Assembly (NCBI GenBank): GCA_021738625.1
Contig: JAIPBS010000031.1
Location: forward strand, 1-45,878
Direction of reading: 5' to 3'
Source: Bacteroidales bacterium
GTDB taxonomy: Bacteria > Bacteroidota > Bacteroidia > Bacteroidales > JAIOZK01
DNA length: 45,878 nucleotides
The position numbers and the translations under genes are program-made. Every line of letters starts with the position of its first letter. The stretch's first letter is position 1. The notes under the pieces were generated by a model. The model was not told the origin of the DNA, ran no database searches, and saw only the letters and a list, made by a program, of their open reading frames with translations. Below, in pieces: positions 1-7,614 of the stretch.

Positions 1-45
1 GAACTAGTTGATAAATTTGGAGAACGCTATGAGAAATACCTATAA
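1..45 (+). CDS. C-terminal tail of a gene cut by the window edge
   Basis: Frame 1 reads 14 codons (ELVDKFGERYEKYL) and stops at TAA 43-45. The peptide resembles the cytosolic tail of isoprenylcysteine/phospholipid methyltransferases, which often end in a charged FGE-x-Y-x-x-Y segment. Fourteen residues are too few for a firm call. The strong hairpin at 56-105 begins 10 bp after the stop, as expected at a gene 3' end, which supports this being a real terminus. Confidence 0.35.
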   Translation, partial: ELVDKFGERYEKYL

Positions 46-55
46 AAAATTAATT

Positions 56-105
56 TTGCAGTGCACAGCCCTTCCGCCTATCGGCTCCAGGGCTGTGCAC
101 TGCAA
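56..105. repeat. Perfect 17-bp inverted repeat (terminator- or REP-like hairpin)
   Basis: TTGCAGTGCACAGCCCT at 56-72 is exactly complementary to 89-105, with a 16-nt loop that can itself pair CCG with CGG. It lies directly after the stop codon at 43-45. A T-run follows only after about 18 nt (121-127), so it is not a textbook intrinsic terminator. Palindromes of this size are often dispersed REP-like elements in Bacteroidota. Copy number elsewhere cannot be judged from one window. Confidence 0.7.
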
Positions 106-143
106 TGCAGAGGCTGACACACTTTTTTGAACACTCCCCCAAA

Positions 144-183
144 CAATGAATTACAATGAATTACAATCAATTACCATGAATTA
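144..183. repeat. Four tandem 10-bp repeats
   Basis: The unit CAATGAATTA occurs at 144-153 and 154-163, followed by two one-mismatch copies at 164-173 (CAATCAATTA) and 174-183 (CCATGAATTA). It lies in the gap downstream of the Sel1 gene (minus strand) and downstream of the hairpin. It looks like a small minisatellite with no evident coding role. Confidence 0.75.
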
Positions 184-228
184 CCGCTTTTCGCCGAGAA
201 GTCCATAATATTCATTTCATTATCTTGA

Positions 229-1134
229 TTACTCGTATTCATATAAATTTAGACTGTTCCAGATATCCTTTGCCATTTCACCTCCATTTTCGTAACATTT
301 CCTAACCCAAAATGCAGCCTTTTTTTTATCGGTTAATGTCCCTTTTCCACCAAAGTACATTAAACCAAGTGAGCATTGTGCTTTAGCATTCCCTTGTTCA
401 GCACTTTTTTCAACCCAGTAAAAAGCCTTTTTTTTATCAGTTAAAGTTCCATCTCCAAAATAAAACATCATTCCAAAATTATTTTGTGCCTCTGCAAAAC
501 CTTGTTCGGCACTTTTTTTATACCAGTAAAAAGCCTTTTCCTTGTCAATTAAAGTCCCTTCTCCATTAAGATACATACTTCCAAGATTATTTTGTGCCAA
601 ATCAAAACCTTGTTCGGCACTTTTTTTATACCAGTAAAAAGCCTTTTCCTTGTCAATTAAAGTCCCTTCTCCATTAAGATACATACTTCCAAGATTATTT
701 TGTGCCAAATCAAGACCTTGTTTAGCGCTTTTTTGATACCAGTAAAAAGCCTTTTCTTTATCTGTTAACGTTCCTTCTCCATCATAATACATACCTCCAA
801 TTATTGCCTGTGCATCTGCGGTTCCTTGTTCAGCACTTTTTTTAAACCAGTAAAAAGCCTTCTTTTTGTCTATTGAAGTCCCTTCTCCATCATGATACAT
901 TTGTCCAAGAAACCATTGTGCATCAGCATTTCCTTGTTCAGCACTTTTCACAAACCAGTCAAAGGCTTTCTTTTTGTCTATTGAAGTTGCTTCTCCATCA
1001 TAATACATAACTCCAAGATTGTATTGTGCAGTTGCATCTCCTTTTTCAGCGCTTTTATTTACTTCATTAAAATTTTGAGCAGAAGAAAAATGTGTTAATA
1101 AAAGTGTCAGTATTAAAAAAGTCCCCTGTTTCAT
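229..1134 (-). CDS. Secreted Sel1-repeat (SLR) protein
   Basis: This 301-residue protein has an N-terminal signal peptide (MKQGTFLILTLLLTHFSSAQ). It is followed by seven consecutive 36-residue Sel1-like repeats from about residue 33 to 285, each of the form G-x-A-x-AQ-x-x-LG-x-MY-x-x-GEGT-x-x-DK-x-KAF-x-W-x-x-KSAEQ. Sel1 repeats are alpha-helical scaffolds related to TPRs that hold protein partners, so an adaptor role in the periplasm or at the cell surface is inferred. No catalytic domain is present. Repeats four and five are almost identical: a 111-bp stretch is duplicated exactly (495-605 and 603-713), pointing to recent unit duplication. The gene is AT-rich and stands alone between the left-end repeats and a small minus-strand gene. 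Its partner is unknown. Confidence 0.85.
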   Translation of the reverse strand: MKQGTFLILTLLLTHFSSAQNFNEVNKSAEKGDATAQYNLGVMYYDGEATSIDKKKAFDWFVKSAEQGNADAQWFLGQMYHDGEGTSIDKKKAFYWFKKSAEQGTADAQAIIGGMYYDGEGTLTDKEKAFYWYQKSAKQGLDLAQNNLGSMYLNGEGTLIDKEKAFYWYKKSAEQGFDLAQNNLGSMYLNGEGTLIDKEKAFYWYKKSAEQGFAEAQNNFGMMFYFGDGTLTDKKKAFYWVEKSAEQGNAKAQCSLGLMYFGGKGTLTDKKKAAFWVRKCYENGGEMAKDIWNSLNLYEYE

Positions 1135-1192
1135 TTCAATTCTTTTACTTTTAACCTGAATTTTTAAATTGCCATAATTACTCGTCTTATCA

Positions 1193-1396
1193 TTAATTTA
1201 TTTTTTCTAAGTCAATAAGTTTAATTTCCATACCTGCAGCATTCTCAATTTTTTTCAACTCTTCAATGAAGTTTTCATCTGTTCTCGTACGAAAGAACAA
1301 CTTAACCTCTCCATTTTCAATCTCAACCTCAGCCGAACCCTTGCCATATTTCTCACAGATTTTGTATATCTCTGATTTAATTTCATCTTTTTTCAT
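1193..1396 (-). CDS. Small uncharacterised protein (67 aa)
   Basis: This is a short charged protein (MKKDEIKSEIYKICEKYGKG...) with no signal peptide, membrane segment or recognised domain. Its pattern suggests a helix, then strands (SAEVEIENGEVKLFFR), then a helix and a final strand. The frame is open further upstream to a TTG at 1415-1417. That codon lies inside a TATATTTG promoter box (1415-1422, minus strand), so the ATG at 1394-1396 is the likely start, with a leader of about a dozen bases. The gene precedes the Sel1 gene on the same strand with a 58-bp gap, so co-transcription is possible. No function is proposed. Confidence 0.6.
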   Translation of the reverse strand: MKKDEIKSEIYKICEKYGKGSAEVEIENGEVKLFFRTRTDENFIEELKKIENAAGMEIKLIDLEKIN

Positions 1397-1414
1397 AATT
1401 ATTACTTTTAATAA

Positions 1415-1422
1415 CAAATATA
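1415..1422 (-). promoter_or_regulatory. Bacteroidota -7 box (TATATTTG)
   Basis: The minus strand reads TATATTTG, matching the TAnnTTTG -7 element of the primary Bacteroidota sigma factor. It sits about 18 bp upstream of the ATG at 1396. No clear -33 TTTG was found. Confidence 0.5.
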
Positions 1423-1519
1423 TAAAAATATCAGCAGTTATACTCTTTTAGGTTTTATCCCAAAATAATAACATCAATCAATAAACAATTAAAACCGTCA
1501 AACTATGCTTACAATTCCC

Positions 1520-1527
1520 TATATTTG
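1520..1527 (+). promoter_or_regulatory. Bacteroidota -7 box (TATATTTG)
   Basis: TATATTTG lies 23 bp upstream of the ATG at 1551 and matches TAnnTTTG. It would drive the FG-GAP/PKD surface protein gene and perhaps the lipoprotein phosphoesterase behind it. Confidence 0.6.
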
Positions 1528-1550
1528 ACCTAACCAAAAACCAATTTATT

Positions 1551-4001
1551 ATGAGCAGGCATTACTATCTTTCATTATTCGCTACTTTACTGATAGCAAC
1601 AACAGTTTTTAGTCAAAACCCATGCTGCGACTACAGCAGCACCGGAGAAAATCCGGGGCAGGAGAGTGAGACTTTCGGCGTCGGGCTGGGCGATATCGAC
1701 GGCGACGGCGATCTTGATGCGGTGGTTGTGGATGCTTACGACGACATGGAGGTTTACCTGAACGACAGCACTGGCAGCTTCACTTACGATGAAACCTACG
1801 GATCGGATAAATCCTGGTTTGACGCTTACCTGGTGGATGTTGACGGAGATGAAGACCTGGACATCGTGGTATCTGCATTTTATTCGGGCGAGGGTTGCGA
1901 GGTCTGGAAGAATGATGGAACGGGAACCTTCACCTTTTTTCAGGGTGGCATTGCTTCCGGTATTTCCATGAGACAGATTGCTGTGGAGGACCTCAACGGC
2001 GACAGCATCCCCGACATCTTTGCACCAGCATACAGTGGGGGCGACAGCGAGGTCTGGTTTAACGACGGGGATGGCAACTTCAGCAATTCCAACCAATCCC
2101 TGGATGGTTCCAGCTGCACACAGGCCGCCATAGCCGATTTCGACGGGGATGGCGATCCGGACGCCTTTGTTTCCAGGACCAATGGTTCGGCCAATACGGT
2201 TTTCCTGAACAACGGGCTGGGATACTTTTCCAATACCAACCAGCAGTTGGGCAATGCCAGCAGCTTTGGGGCCGCTGCCTCGGATGTGGACGGCGATGGC
2301 GATTTTGATGTGGTTACCGCCAACTGGCAGAGCGATTCCCAGGTGTGGCTGAATGACGGAGACGGCAATTTTACGGCCGGATATGCCATTGCCAACGACA
2401 ATTATGCAAAAGGCATCGAGATCAGCGATATCGATTATGATTGCGATGATGATGTGATCATCGGTTCATACGGCTCAAACGGTTTGCAGGTTTGGACCAA
2501 CGACGGAGCGGGCAATTTCAGCCTGTGCTTCGAGAATAGCAACAGCATATATGCCCATGGCCTTGCCGTGGGAGATTTGAATGAAGACCTGATGCCCGAT
2601 GTTTGGGTGGGTAATTTTAGCTCCTCCACGGGCGATTATATATTTTTAAAGAGCACGCCTGTGATCACCTACGACACTATTAACCTTTGCGAAGGCGACA
2701 GTGTATTTGTGGGCTGCGCATGGCGAAGCGAGGAAGGCGATTACCTGGAAGAAATTAATTGCGACACCCTTTGCTGGAATAATGTTTCCATCACAACCAT
2801 CAACACTTCTGTGACCAACAACAATACAGTGCTTACGGCCGTGGAAGGTTATGACGTCTACCAGTGGCTTGATTGTGAAACCATGGATCCCATTTCCGGG
2901 GCCGACAGCAATGTGTACGATCCCGAAGTTACCGGTTCCTATGCCGTCGAGATCACCGAATTGGCTTGTATCGACACCTCAGTTTGCCATTTTGTACAAA
3001 CGCCGCTGGCAGCATTCACAGCCGATCCCACCTTCGGATCGCCCCCCTTGCAGGTGTCTTTCACCGACCAGTCGATCGACAGTGTCAACAGCTGGGTATG
3101 GGAGTTCGGTGATGGCGATACCTCCAACCTGCAGCATCCCGATCATGAATACAGCGATCCGGGCATGTATTCGGTTACCTTGAAGATCACCGGCCCGGGC
3201 GGCAGCGACAGCCTGACCAAGCAAAACTATATCGAAGTGCTTTACGATCCGCCCACAGCCGACTTTATGGGAGAACCCACCAGCGGGACCGTTCCCCTGG
3301 AGGTACAGTTCACCGATCTGTCCGTCGATAGCGTGAATATCTGGGACTGGGATTTTGACGACGGCGCCACTTCCACTGAGCAAGATCCTTTACACACTTA
3401 TGATACAGCGGGTGTTTATACGGTTTCTCTCACCGTTATCGGGCCGGGAGGCAGCGATGAGGCCATCAAGGAAGATTACATCACAGTGAACCCGGAAGCG
3501 CCGCAGGCTGATTTCTCAGGCACGCCTACCAGCGGGGACGCACCTCTTATGGTTGAATTCACCGATCTTTCCACCGGGGAAACCGATGCATGGAAATGGC
3601 ATTTCGGCGACGGCGACTCTGCCATGGTGCAACATCCTGAGCATGAATACACTGATCCGGGAAGCTATACCGTTTCACTAACAGCCAGCGGAGCCGGCGG
3701 AAGCGATACCAAAACCAAGGAGGACTATATCCTTGTGGGCAGTGTTGGCTTAAATATGGAAGAAACGGAGAAAATCATCATTTATCCCAACCCGGCTTCA
3801 AGCATCCTGTATATTGTTTTCCCTGATGCCTGTGAAAGACAGCTGATCCTGCAAAATATGAAAGGAAAGGTATTGTTCGAGAAAAGCACGGAAAACATTA
3901 AAGAGGAAATCCACCTGCACAATGCTGCGTCGGGAAATTACAGTCTGAGTGTAAAGCGTGACGGCAAAACGCTTGGGGTTTTTAAGGTGGTGAAGAAATA
4001 G
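1551..4001 (+). CDS. T9SS-exported surface protein with FG-GAP/VCBS repeats and three PKD domains
   Basis: This 816-residue protein has a signal peptide ending near VFSQ (residue 22). Residues about 40-390 hold tandem FG-GAP/VCBS repeats, with calcium-loop motifs such as DIDGDGDLD and DVDGDGDFD. A cysteine-containing Ig-like stretch covers about 390-480. Three PKD domains follow (about 483-735), each with the hallmark W-x-FGDG (WEFGDGD, WDFDDGA, WHFGDGD). The last 70 residues are a type A T9SS sorting domain (IIIYPNPASS through GVFKVVKK), so the protein should cross the outer membrane by type IX secretion and be anchored or released. FG-GAP propellers and PKD domains usually mediate adhesion or glycan and protein binding; no catalytic domain is visible. 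A TATATTTG box lies just upstream. Confidence 0.9.
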   Translation: MSRHYYLSLFATLLIATTVFSQNPCCDYSSTGENPGQESETFGVGLGDIDGDGDLDAVVVDAYDDMEVYLNDSTGSFTYDETYGSDKSWFDAYLVDVDGDEDLDIVVSAFYSGEGCEVWKNDGTGTFTFFQGGIASGISMRQIAVEDLNGDSIPDIFAPAYSGGDSEVWFNDGDGNFSNSNQSLDGSSCTQAAIADFDGDGDPDAFVSRTNGSANTVFLNNGLGYFSNTNQQLGNASSFGAAASDVDGDGDFDVVTANWQSDSQVWLNDGDGNFTAGYAIANDNYAKGIEISDIDYDCDDDVIIGSYGSNGLQVWTNDGAGNFSLCFENSNSIYAHGLAVGDLNEDLMPDVWVGNFSSSTGDYIFLKSTPVITYDTINLCEGDSVFVGCAWRSEEGDYLEEINCDTLCWNNVSITTINTSVTNNNTVLTAVEGYDVYQWLDCETMDPISGADSNVYDPEVTGSYAVEITELACIDTSVCHFVQTPLAAFTADPTFGSPPLQVSFTDQSIDSVNSWVWEFGDGDTSNLQHPDHEYSDPGMYSVTLKITGPGGSDSLTKQNYIEVLYDPPTADFMGEPTSGTVPLEVQFTDLSVDSVNIWDWDFDDGATSTEQDPLHTYDTAGVYTVSLTVIGPGGSDEAIKEDYITVNPEAPQADFSGTPTSGDAPLMVEFTDLSTGETDAWKWHFGDGDSAMVQHPEHEYTDPGSYTVSLTASGAGGSDTKTKEDYILVGSVGLNMEETEKIIIYPNPASSILYIVFPDACERQLILQNMKGKVLFEKSTENIKEEIHLHNAASGNYSLSVKRDGKTLGVFKVVKK

Positions 4002-4075
4002 GAATTGGCAATCCTTGTCATTAAGAATCAATCTTCAAGAAGGAAAATCTTTTTCAAAACAAAAAACCGGAACCT

Positions 4076-5437
4076 ATGAAAACTACACTTACTAAATTGA
4101 CGATACTAATTTTAACAGTTCTAACCATCCTTGCCTGCAACAACCAAAACACAAAACCGAAACAAAGCATTAGCGAAGGCGGACCGCTTGCCGGCATGTT
4201 TCTGAGCGATTTTCATATCGGTGAGAATTTCGGGGGCGTCAGCAGGCATATCCCGACCGAATGGCAAATGTATTACGATTCGGCGGAGGCTTTTCAAAAC
4301 ATGTATTATCATAAGAAAATAGGGGAGATGGTTCAATCCATCCGGGAGACTTTAGAACAAAATGAACAGGAACGCATTCCGTACCTGATCCTGCTGGGTG
4401 ATATTTTCGACCTGGCGGTGCATAACGAAAGCGACGCTTTCAACCTGGTGCATGAGTTTTTCAATGCGCCGGTTTTCTATGGGCGCAGCCTGATCTCATT
4501 TTTCGACCGGGTGATCTATCTTCCGGGCAACCACGATCACCATGTCTGGCGGATGCTGCAGGAAGAATACTACGTGGAAAACCGCCTGCAGAACGATCTG
4601 CCTGCCCTGCCTTTCCCGCAAAAAAGCATGAGCATTCTGAGGCTCGGCAAACCCACCACCATCCAACAAATCGACAGCAGCCTGATGGCAGGCGGGCAAT
4701 ACGAAAATATCATTGCACACATTCTGGCCAACAACAAAAAAGAAGTGTTCATTTCCTATCCCAATCTTTATATCGACTATGGAGCGGGCAATGGCATTTG
4801 TGTGACCCATGGCCACTTTTTTGAGCCCAACTGGAACAAGGACTCCTCCGTGGTGAAATATTTCCCCGACGTCAACAACATGCCCGACTATTTCAAAAAC
4901 CTGGAAAAATACAATTCGCCCTTCACAGAGTTTTCGGATTATGCCGTGGCTCAAACCAGTCAATATTTTACGGATAAACTCACCGATATTCCATTTGAGG
5001 ATGTAAGCACATCAAAGCAATATGCAGAGATCGGCAACTACCTGGCGAAGGAATACCCTTCCTTTTTTCCGCTGGATACGGTTTATGAACCGCTCACCGA
5101 TATAGAAAAACTGGAACGGCATCCTACACAGGTTTTTACCTATTTGCAGAAAACTGCGGAGCAAATGCAATGGCAAGGTATGAAGTTCAGTAAAATGGTT
5201 TATGGGCATACCCATGTTCCCTGTTTCGGGCAGATCAGGAAATTCAATGATTTCAGCCCGGAAAAAGCCGGCGCCGATCCCGAATGGCTTGAACAGGAAT
5301 TTGTGATTTACAATACAGGTGGTTGGGTCGGCATTAAAAAGCCCGAAAACATTAACATCGACAATGCCACCAAAAAAGCGCCCAATCCCATGTTTTTGTA
5401 TGAAGACGGAAAAATTGAAAAGGTATTGAAGTATTGA
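4076..5437 (+). CDS. Lipoprotein metallophosphoesterase (calcineurin-like)
   Basis: This 453-residue protein starts with a lipoprotein signal peptide whose lipobox LTILA-C places the lipidated cysteine at residue 21. It carries the full calcineurin-like metal site: D45 and H47 (SDFHIGE), D109 (LLGDIFDL), N152/H153 (PGNHDHH), H245 (THGH) and GHTHVP (377-382). The substrate cannot be read from the sequence; such enzymes hydrolyse phosphomonoesters or phosphodiesters, including nucleotides and lipids. Membrane anchoring facing the periplasm is inferred. The gene begins 75 bp after the T9SS gene, and the GNAT gene follows with a 35-bp gap, so these may form an operon. Confidence 0.85.
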   Translation: MKTTLTKLTILILTVLTILACNNQNTKPKQSISEGGPLAGMFLSDFHIGENFGGVSRHIPTEWQMYYDSAEAFQNMYYHKKIGEMVQSIRETLEQNEQERIPYLILLGDIFDLAVHNESDAFNLVHEFFNAPVFYGRSLISFFDRVIYLPGNHDHHVWRMLQEEYYVENRLQNDLPALPFPQKSMSILRLGKPTTIQQIDSSLMAGGQYENIIAHILANNKKEVFISYPNLYIDYGAGNGICVTHGHFFEPNWNKDSSVVKYFPDVNNMPDYFKNLEKYNSPFTEFSDYAVAQTSQYFTDKLTDIPFEDVSTSKQYAEIGNYLAKEYPSFFPLDTVYEPLTDIEKLERHPTQVFTYLQKTAEQMQWQGMKFSKMVYGHTHVPCFGQIRKFNDFSPEKAGADPEWLEQEFVIYNTGGWVGIKKPENINIDNATKKAPNPMFLYEDGKIEKVLKY

Positions 5438-5472
5438 ATGACAATCCTGAACGCAATAAACAAGCTATTCAA

Positions 5473-6330
5473 ATGAAAGAAAAACATCATCTTAAAATTC
5501 GCAAAATGACAGTCCGGGAGGTAGCCGGCATCGCCCTCGAATGGGCCGCAGAGGAAGGCTGGAACCCCGGGCTGCATGATGCACTTCCGTTTTACAAGAC
5601 CGATCCCGGGGGCTATCTTGTTGGATTGATTGAAGGAGAGCCCGTTGCCTGCATTTCCGCCGTGGCTTACAATCCCGATTTTGCCTTCATCGGCTTTTTA
5701 ATCGTCAAGCCAGGATTCCGCGGCAAAGGCTACGGAATGGAAATATGGAATGCTGCAATGAAAGGTCTTCCCACGCATAACATCGGCCTGGATGGGGTGG
5801 TGGAACAGCAGCACAATTATAAGAAATCAGGTTTTAAGCTTGCATACAGAAATATCCGTTTCGAAAGGGCCGCCCTGCAAACAACAGAAAGATTCGGAGA
5901 GATCGTTCCCCTTTCAGAGATCCCTTTCAACGAACTGATCGAATACGACAGTCGTCTGTTCCCCGTTCCCAGGTCAACCTTCCTGAAGAGTTGGATCGAA
6001 CAGCCGCAAAGCCATGCAATAGCTGCCGTGAGGAATGGGAAATTGTCAGCTTATGGATTGATCCGCAAATGCAGATCGGGATACAAGATCGGACCCTTGT
6101 TTGCCAATGATACCGAACTGGCCGATAAAATCTTCCTGACCCTGAACAATCATGCGGCAGCGGGTGAACCGGTGTACCTGGATACCCCTGAGGTGAATCG
6201 AGCAGCTGTGCGGCTTGCAGAGCATTATGGCATGCAGAAGGTTTTCGAAACCGCACGTATGTACACCAAATACCAACCCGACATCGACCTGAACCGGGTT
6301 TACGGGGTAACAACATTTGAATTGGGTTAA
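5473..6330 (+). CDS. GNAT-family N-acetyltransferase with second C-terminal domain
   Basis: This is a 285-residue cytosolic protein. The N-terminal half is a GNAT fold, with the acetyl-CoA pyrophosphate loop seen as V-x-x-x-FRGKGYG and the preceding strand FAFIGFLIV. The C-terminal half (about 150-285) resembles the YitH/HolE-type second acetyltransferase domain (Acetyltransf_18). It would move an acyl group from acyl-CoA to an unknown amine. The frame is open back to a TTG at 5434 that overlaps the preceding stop. The ATG at 5473 (MKEKHHLKIRKM) is preferred because it starts just before the conserved IRKMT strand. A rho-independent-type hairpin follows at 6340-6362. Confidence 0.8.
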   Translation: MKEKHHLKIRKMTVREVAGIALEWAAEEGWNPGLHDALPFYKTDPGGYLVGLIEGEPVACISAVAYNPDFAFIGFLIVKPGFRGKGYGMEIWNAAMKGLPTHNIGLDGVVEQQHNYKKSGFKLAYRNIRFERAALQTTERFGEIVPLSEIPFNELIEYDSRLFPVPRSTFLKSWIEQPQSHAIAAVRNGKLSAYGLIRKCRSGYKIGPLFANDTELADKIFLTLNNHAAAGEPVYLDTPEVNRAAVRLAEHYGMQKVFETARMYTKYQPDIDLNRVYGVTTFELG

Positions 6331-6339
6331 CTCCCCAAA

Positions 6340-6362
6340 GAGACGCCCGGGTCGGGCGTCTC
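6340..6362 (+). terminator. Intrinsic terminator after the GNAT gene
   Basis: GAGACGCCCG (6340-6349) pairs exactly with CGGGCGTCTC (6353-6362) across a GGT loop, and a T-rich tract follows. It lies 10 bp after the stop codon and separates the GNAT gene from the next unit. Confidence 0.8.
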
Positions 6363-6425
6363 TGCAATTTTTGCATTTTCTTTGATTTTTCCTATATTTA
6401 TATCAAATTGAAAAAAACATTCGCA

Positions 6426-7349
6426 ATGATAAAAAGAACCGCTACGCTTCTCATTCTTATAGGAATTATCGGAATCATAAACGCACAGGAAAACTGGTGC
6501 CCGCCCGGGGCCGAATGGCATTATTCCTATAATGACTTCCAGGTGGAAGGATACATTAAAATCAGTTATATTGCCGACAGCACTTTGGATGGACAGCAAT
6601 GCAAGGTCCTGGAAAAAAAGAAATACTGGTACAACCATGAATTCCAAACCTATGATACCGCGGTGCTCGGCCTCGAATTCACCTATGAAGAAAATGATGT
6701 TGTTTACTATCATCGTTTCGATCAGTTTTACATACTTTATGATTTCAATGCAGAAACCGGAGACCAATGGGAAGTGGCCGGTTGGGAAACAGGCACCGCC
6801 TGCGACAGCACCGGTATGATCAAGGTTGACAGCATAGGCGAGATGTTCATCGGAACAGAAATCTACAGGAAGATTTATACAAGTGTTGTAAACGACGACC
6901 ACTGGTATTTCACCGGTGGCGGCATTATTGACGACATCGGCTCACTGGGCTATATGTTTCCCGAACCGCATTACAATTGCGTTGTTGATATTTTCGAAGG
7001 CGGCCCTTTGCGTTGCTATTATGATGATGTTACAGGGCTTATCCAGCTTAGTGCCGAACCATGCGATGAAATTACTGAAATTGCATACATTGGATCCAAT
7101 AAAGAAACAATCACCCTTTATCCCAATCCTGCAAATACGGAAATCAATATTGAGATATCAAAAGCGGTTTCTGTAAACAAAATCCGCCTCCTGAATAATA
7201 AGGGGCAGTTGCTCAAAGTGGTTGAACCAAAAGAAAATAACACAAAAGTTGATATAGGAGACCTGCCGGAGGGATTGTATTTTATCCGGGTGAAGTATTC
7301 AGATTTTCGAACGGAAACAAAGAAATTTGTGAAAAAGGGCAAAAATTAG
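6426..7349 (+). CDS. T9SS-sorted secreted protein of unknown function
   Basis: This 307-residue protein has a signal peptide (MIKRTATLLILIGIIGIINA, cut near NAQ) and a C-terminal type A T9SS sorting domain (ITLYPNPAN through FRTETKKFVKK). The middle part (about 20-215) begins NWCPPGAEWHYSY and is beta-rich with several cysteines. This style is common in Bacteroidota secreted proteins whose only named domain is the sorting signal. A TTG at 6408 would extend the frame by six residues; the ATG at 6426 gives a cleaner signal peptide. A TATATTTA near-match to the -7 box lies at 6393-6400. Cleavage of the C-terminal domain and export through the outer membrane are inferred; the activity is unknown. 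Confidence 0.8.
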   Translation: MIKRTATLLILIGIIGIINAQENWCPPGAEWHYSYNDFQVEGYIKISYIADSTLDGQQCKVLEKKKYWYNHEFQTYDTAVLGLEFTYEENDVVYYHRFDQFYILYDFNAETGDQWEVAGWETGTACDSTGMIKVDSIGEMFIGTEIYRKIYTSVVNDDHWYFTGGGIIDDIGSLGYMFPEPHYNCVVDIFEGGPLRCYYDDVTGLIQLSAEPCDEITEIAYIGSNKETITLYPNPANTEINIEISKAVSVNKIRLLNNKGQLLKVVEPKENNTKVDIGDLPEGLYFIRVKYSDFRTETKKFVKKGKN

Positions 7350-7614
7350 TAATTAGCTTTTTTGCCAGAATAAATGAATTTATCCCTTATATCCAAAAAC
7401 CTATGCAATCAATAAATTGAAAAGCTATAATATAAGGTGCTGCAAATTTTTGTATCTTTGCACAAAGTTTAGAAGGAGGACATTTAACGGGTAACATCTT
7501 CGTTATCGAGAAAACATAGGGGTCATCCCAAAACTTAATAATACGAATTAATAGAATACTCAAAGGATACGCGAAGATCCCCACCAATAAACTCCTCATT
7601 TAAAAAGATAACAA
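7350..7614 (+). promoter_or_regulatory. Intergenic region with promoter and long leader of the KASIII gene
   Basis: These 265 bp hold no convincing gene. A TAnnTTTG box at 7453-7460 is followed by about 150 nt of leader. The leader contains a strong Shine-Dalgarno-like AAGGAGGA (7473-7480) with no start codon at the right spacing. It also has nested complementary segments: GAGGA 7476-7480 with TCCTC 7593-7597, and ATCTTCGT 7496-7503 with GCGAAGAT 7571-7578. A regulatory RNA leader is possible; no known riboswitch class is recognised. Confidence 0.4.
7453..7460 (+). promoter_or_regulatory. Bacteroidota -7 box (TATCTTTG)
   Basis: TATCTTTG matches TAnnTTTG. It sits 155 bp upstream of the KASIII start codon, implying a long 5' leader. 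Confidence 0.6.

Noticed and set aside
1587..2401. Long antisense open frames within the FG-GAP gene
   Set aside because: They come from the repetitive GC-richer DGDGD codons of the real gene; the translations have no domain character.
7387..7599. 70-codon minus-strand open frame in the KASIII leader
   Set aside because: It lies opposite a clear plus-strand promoter, has no promoter of its own and no recognisable protein features.
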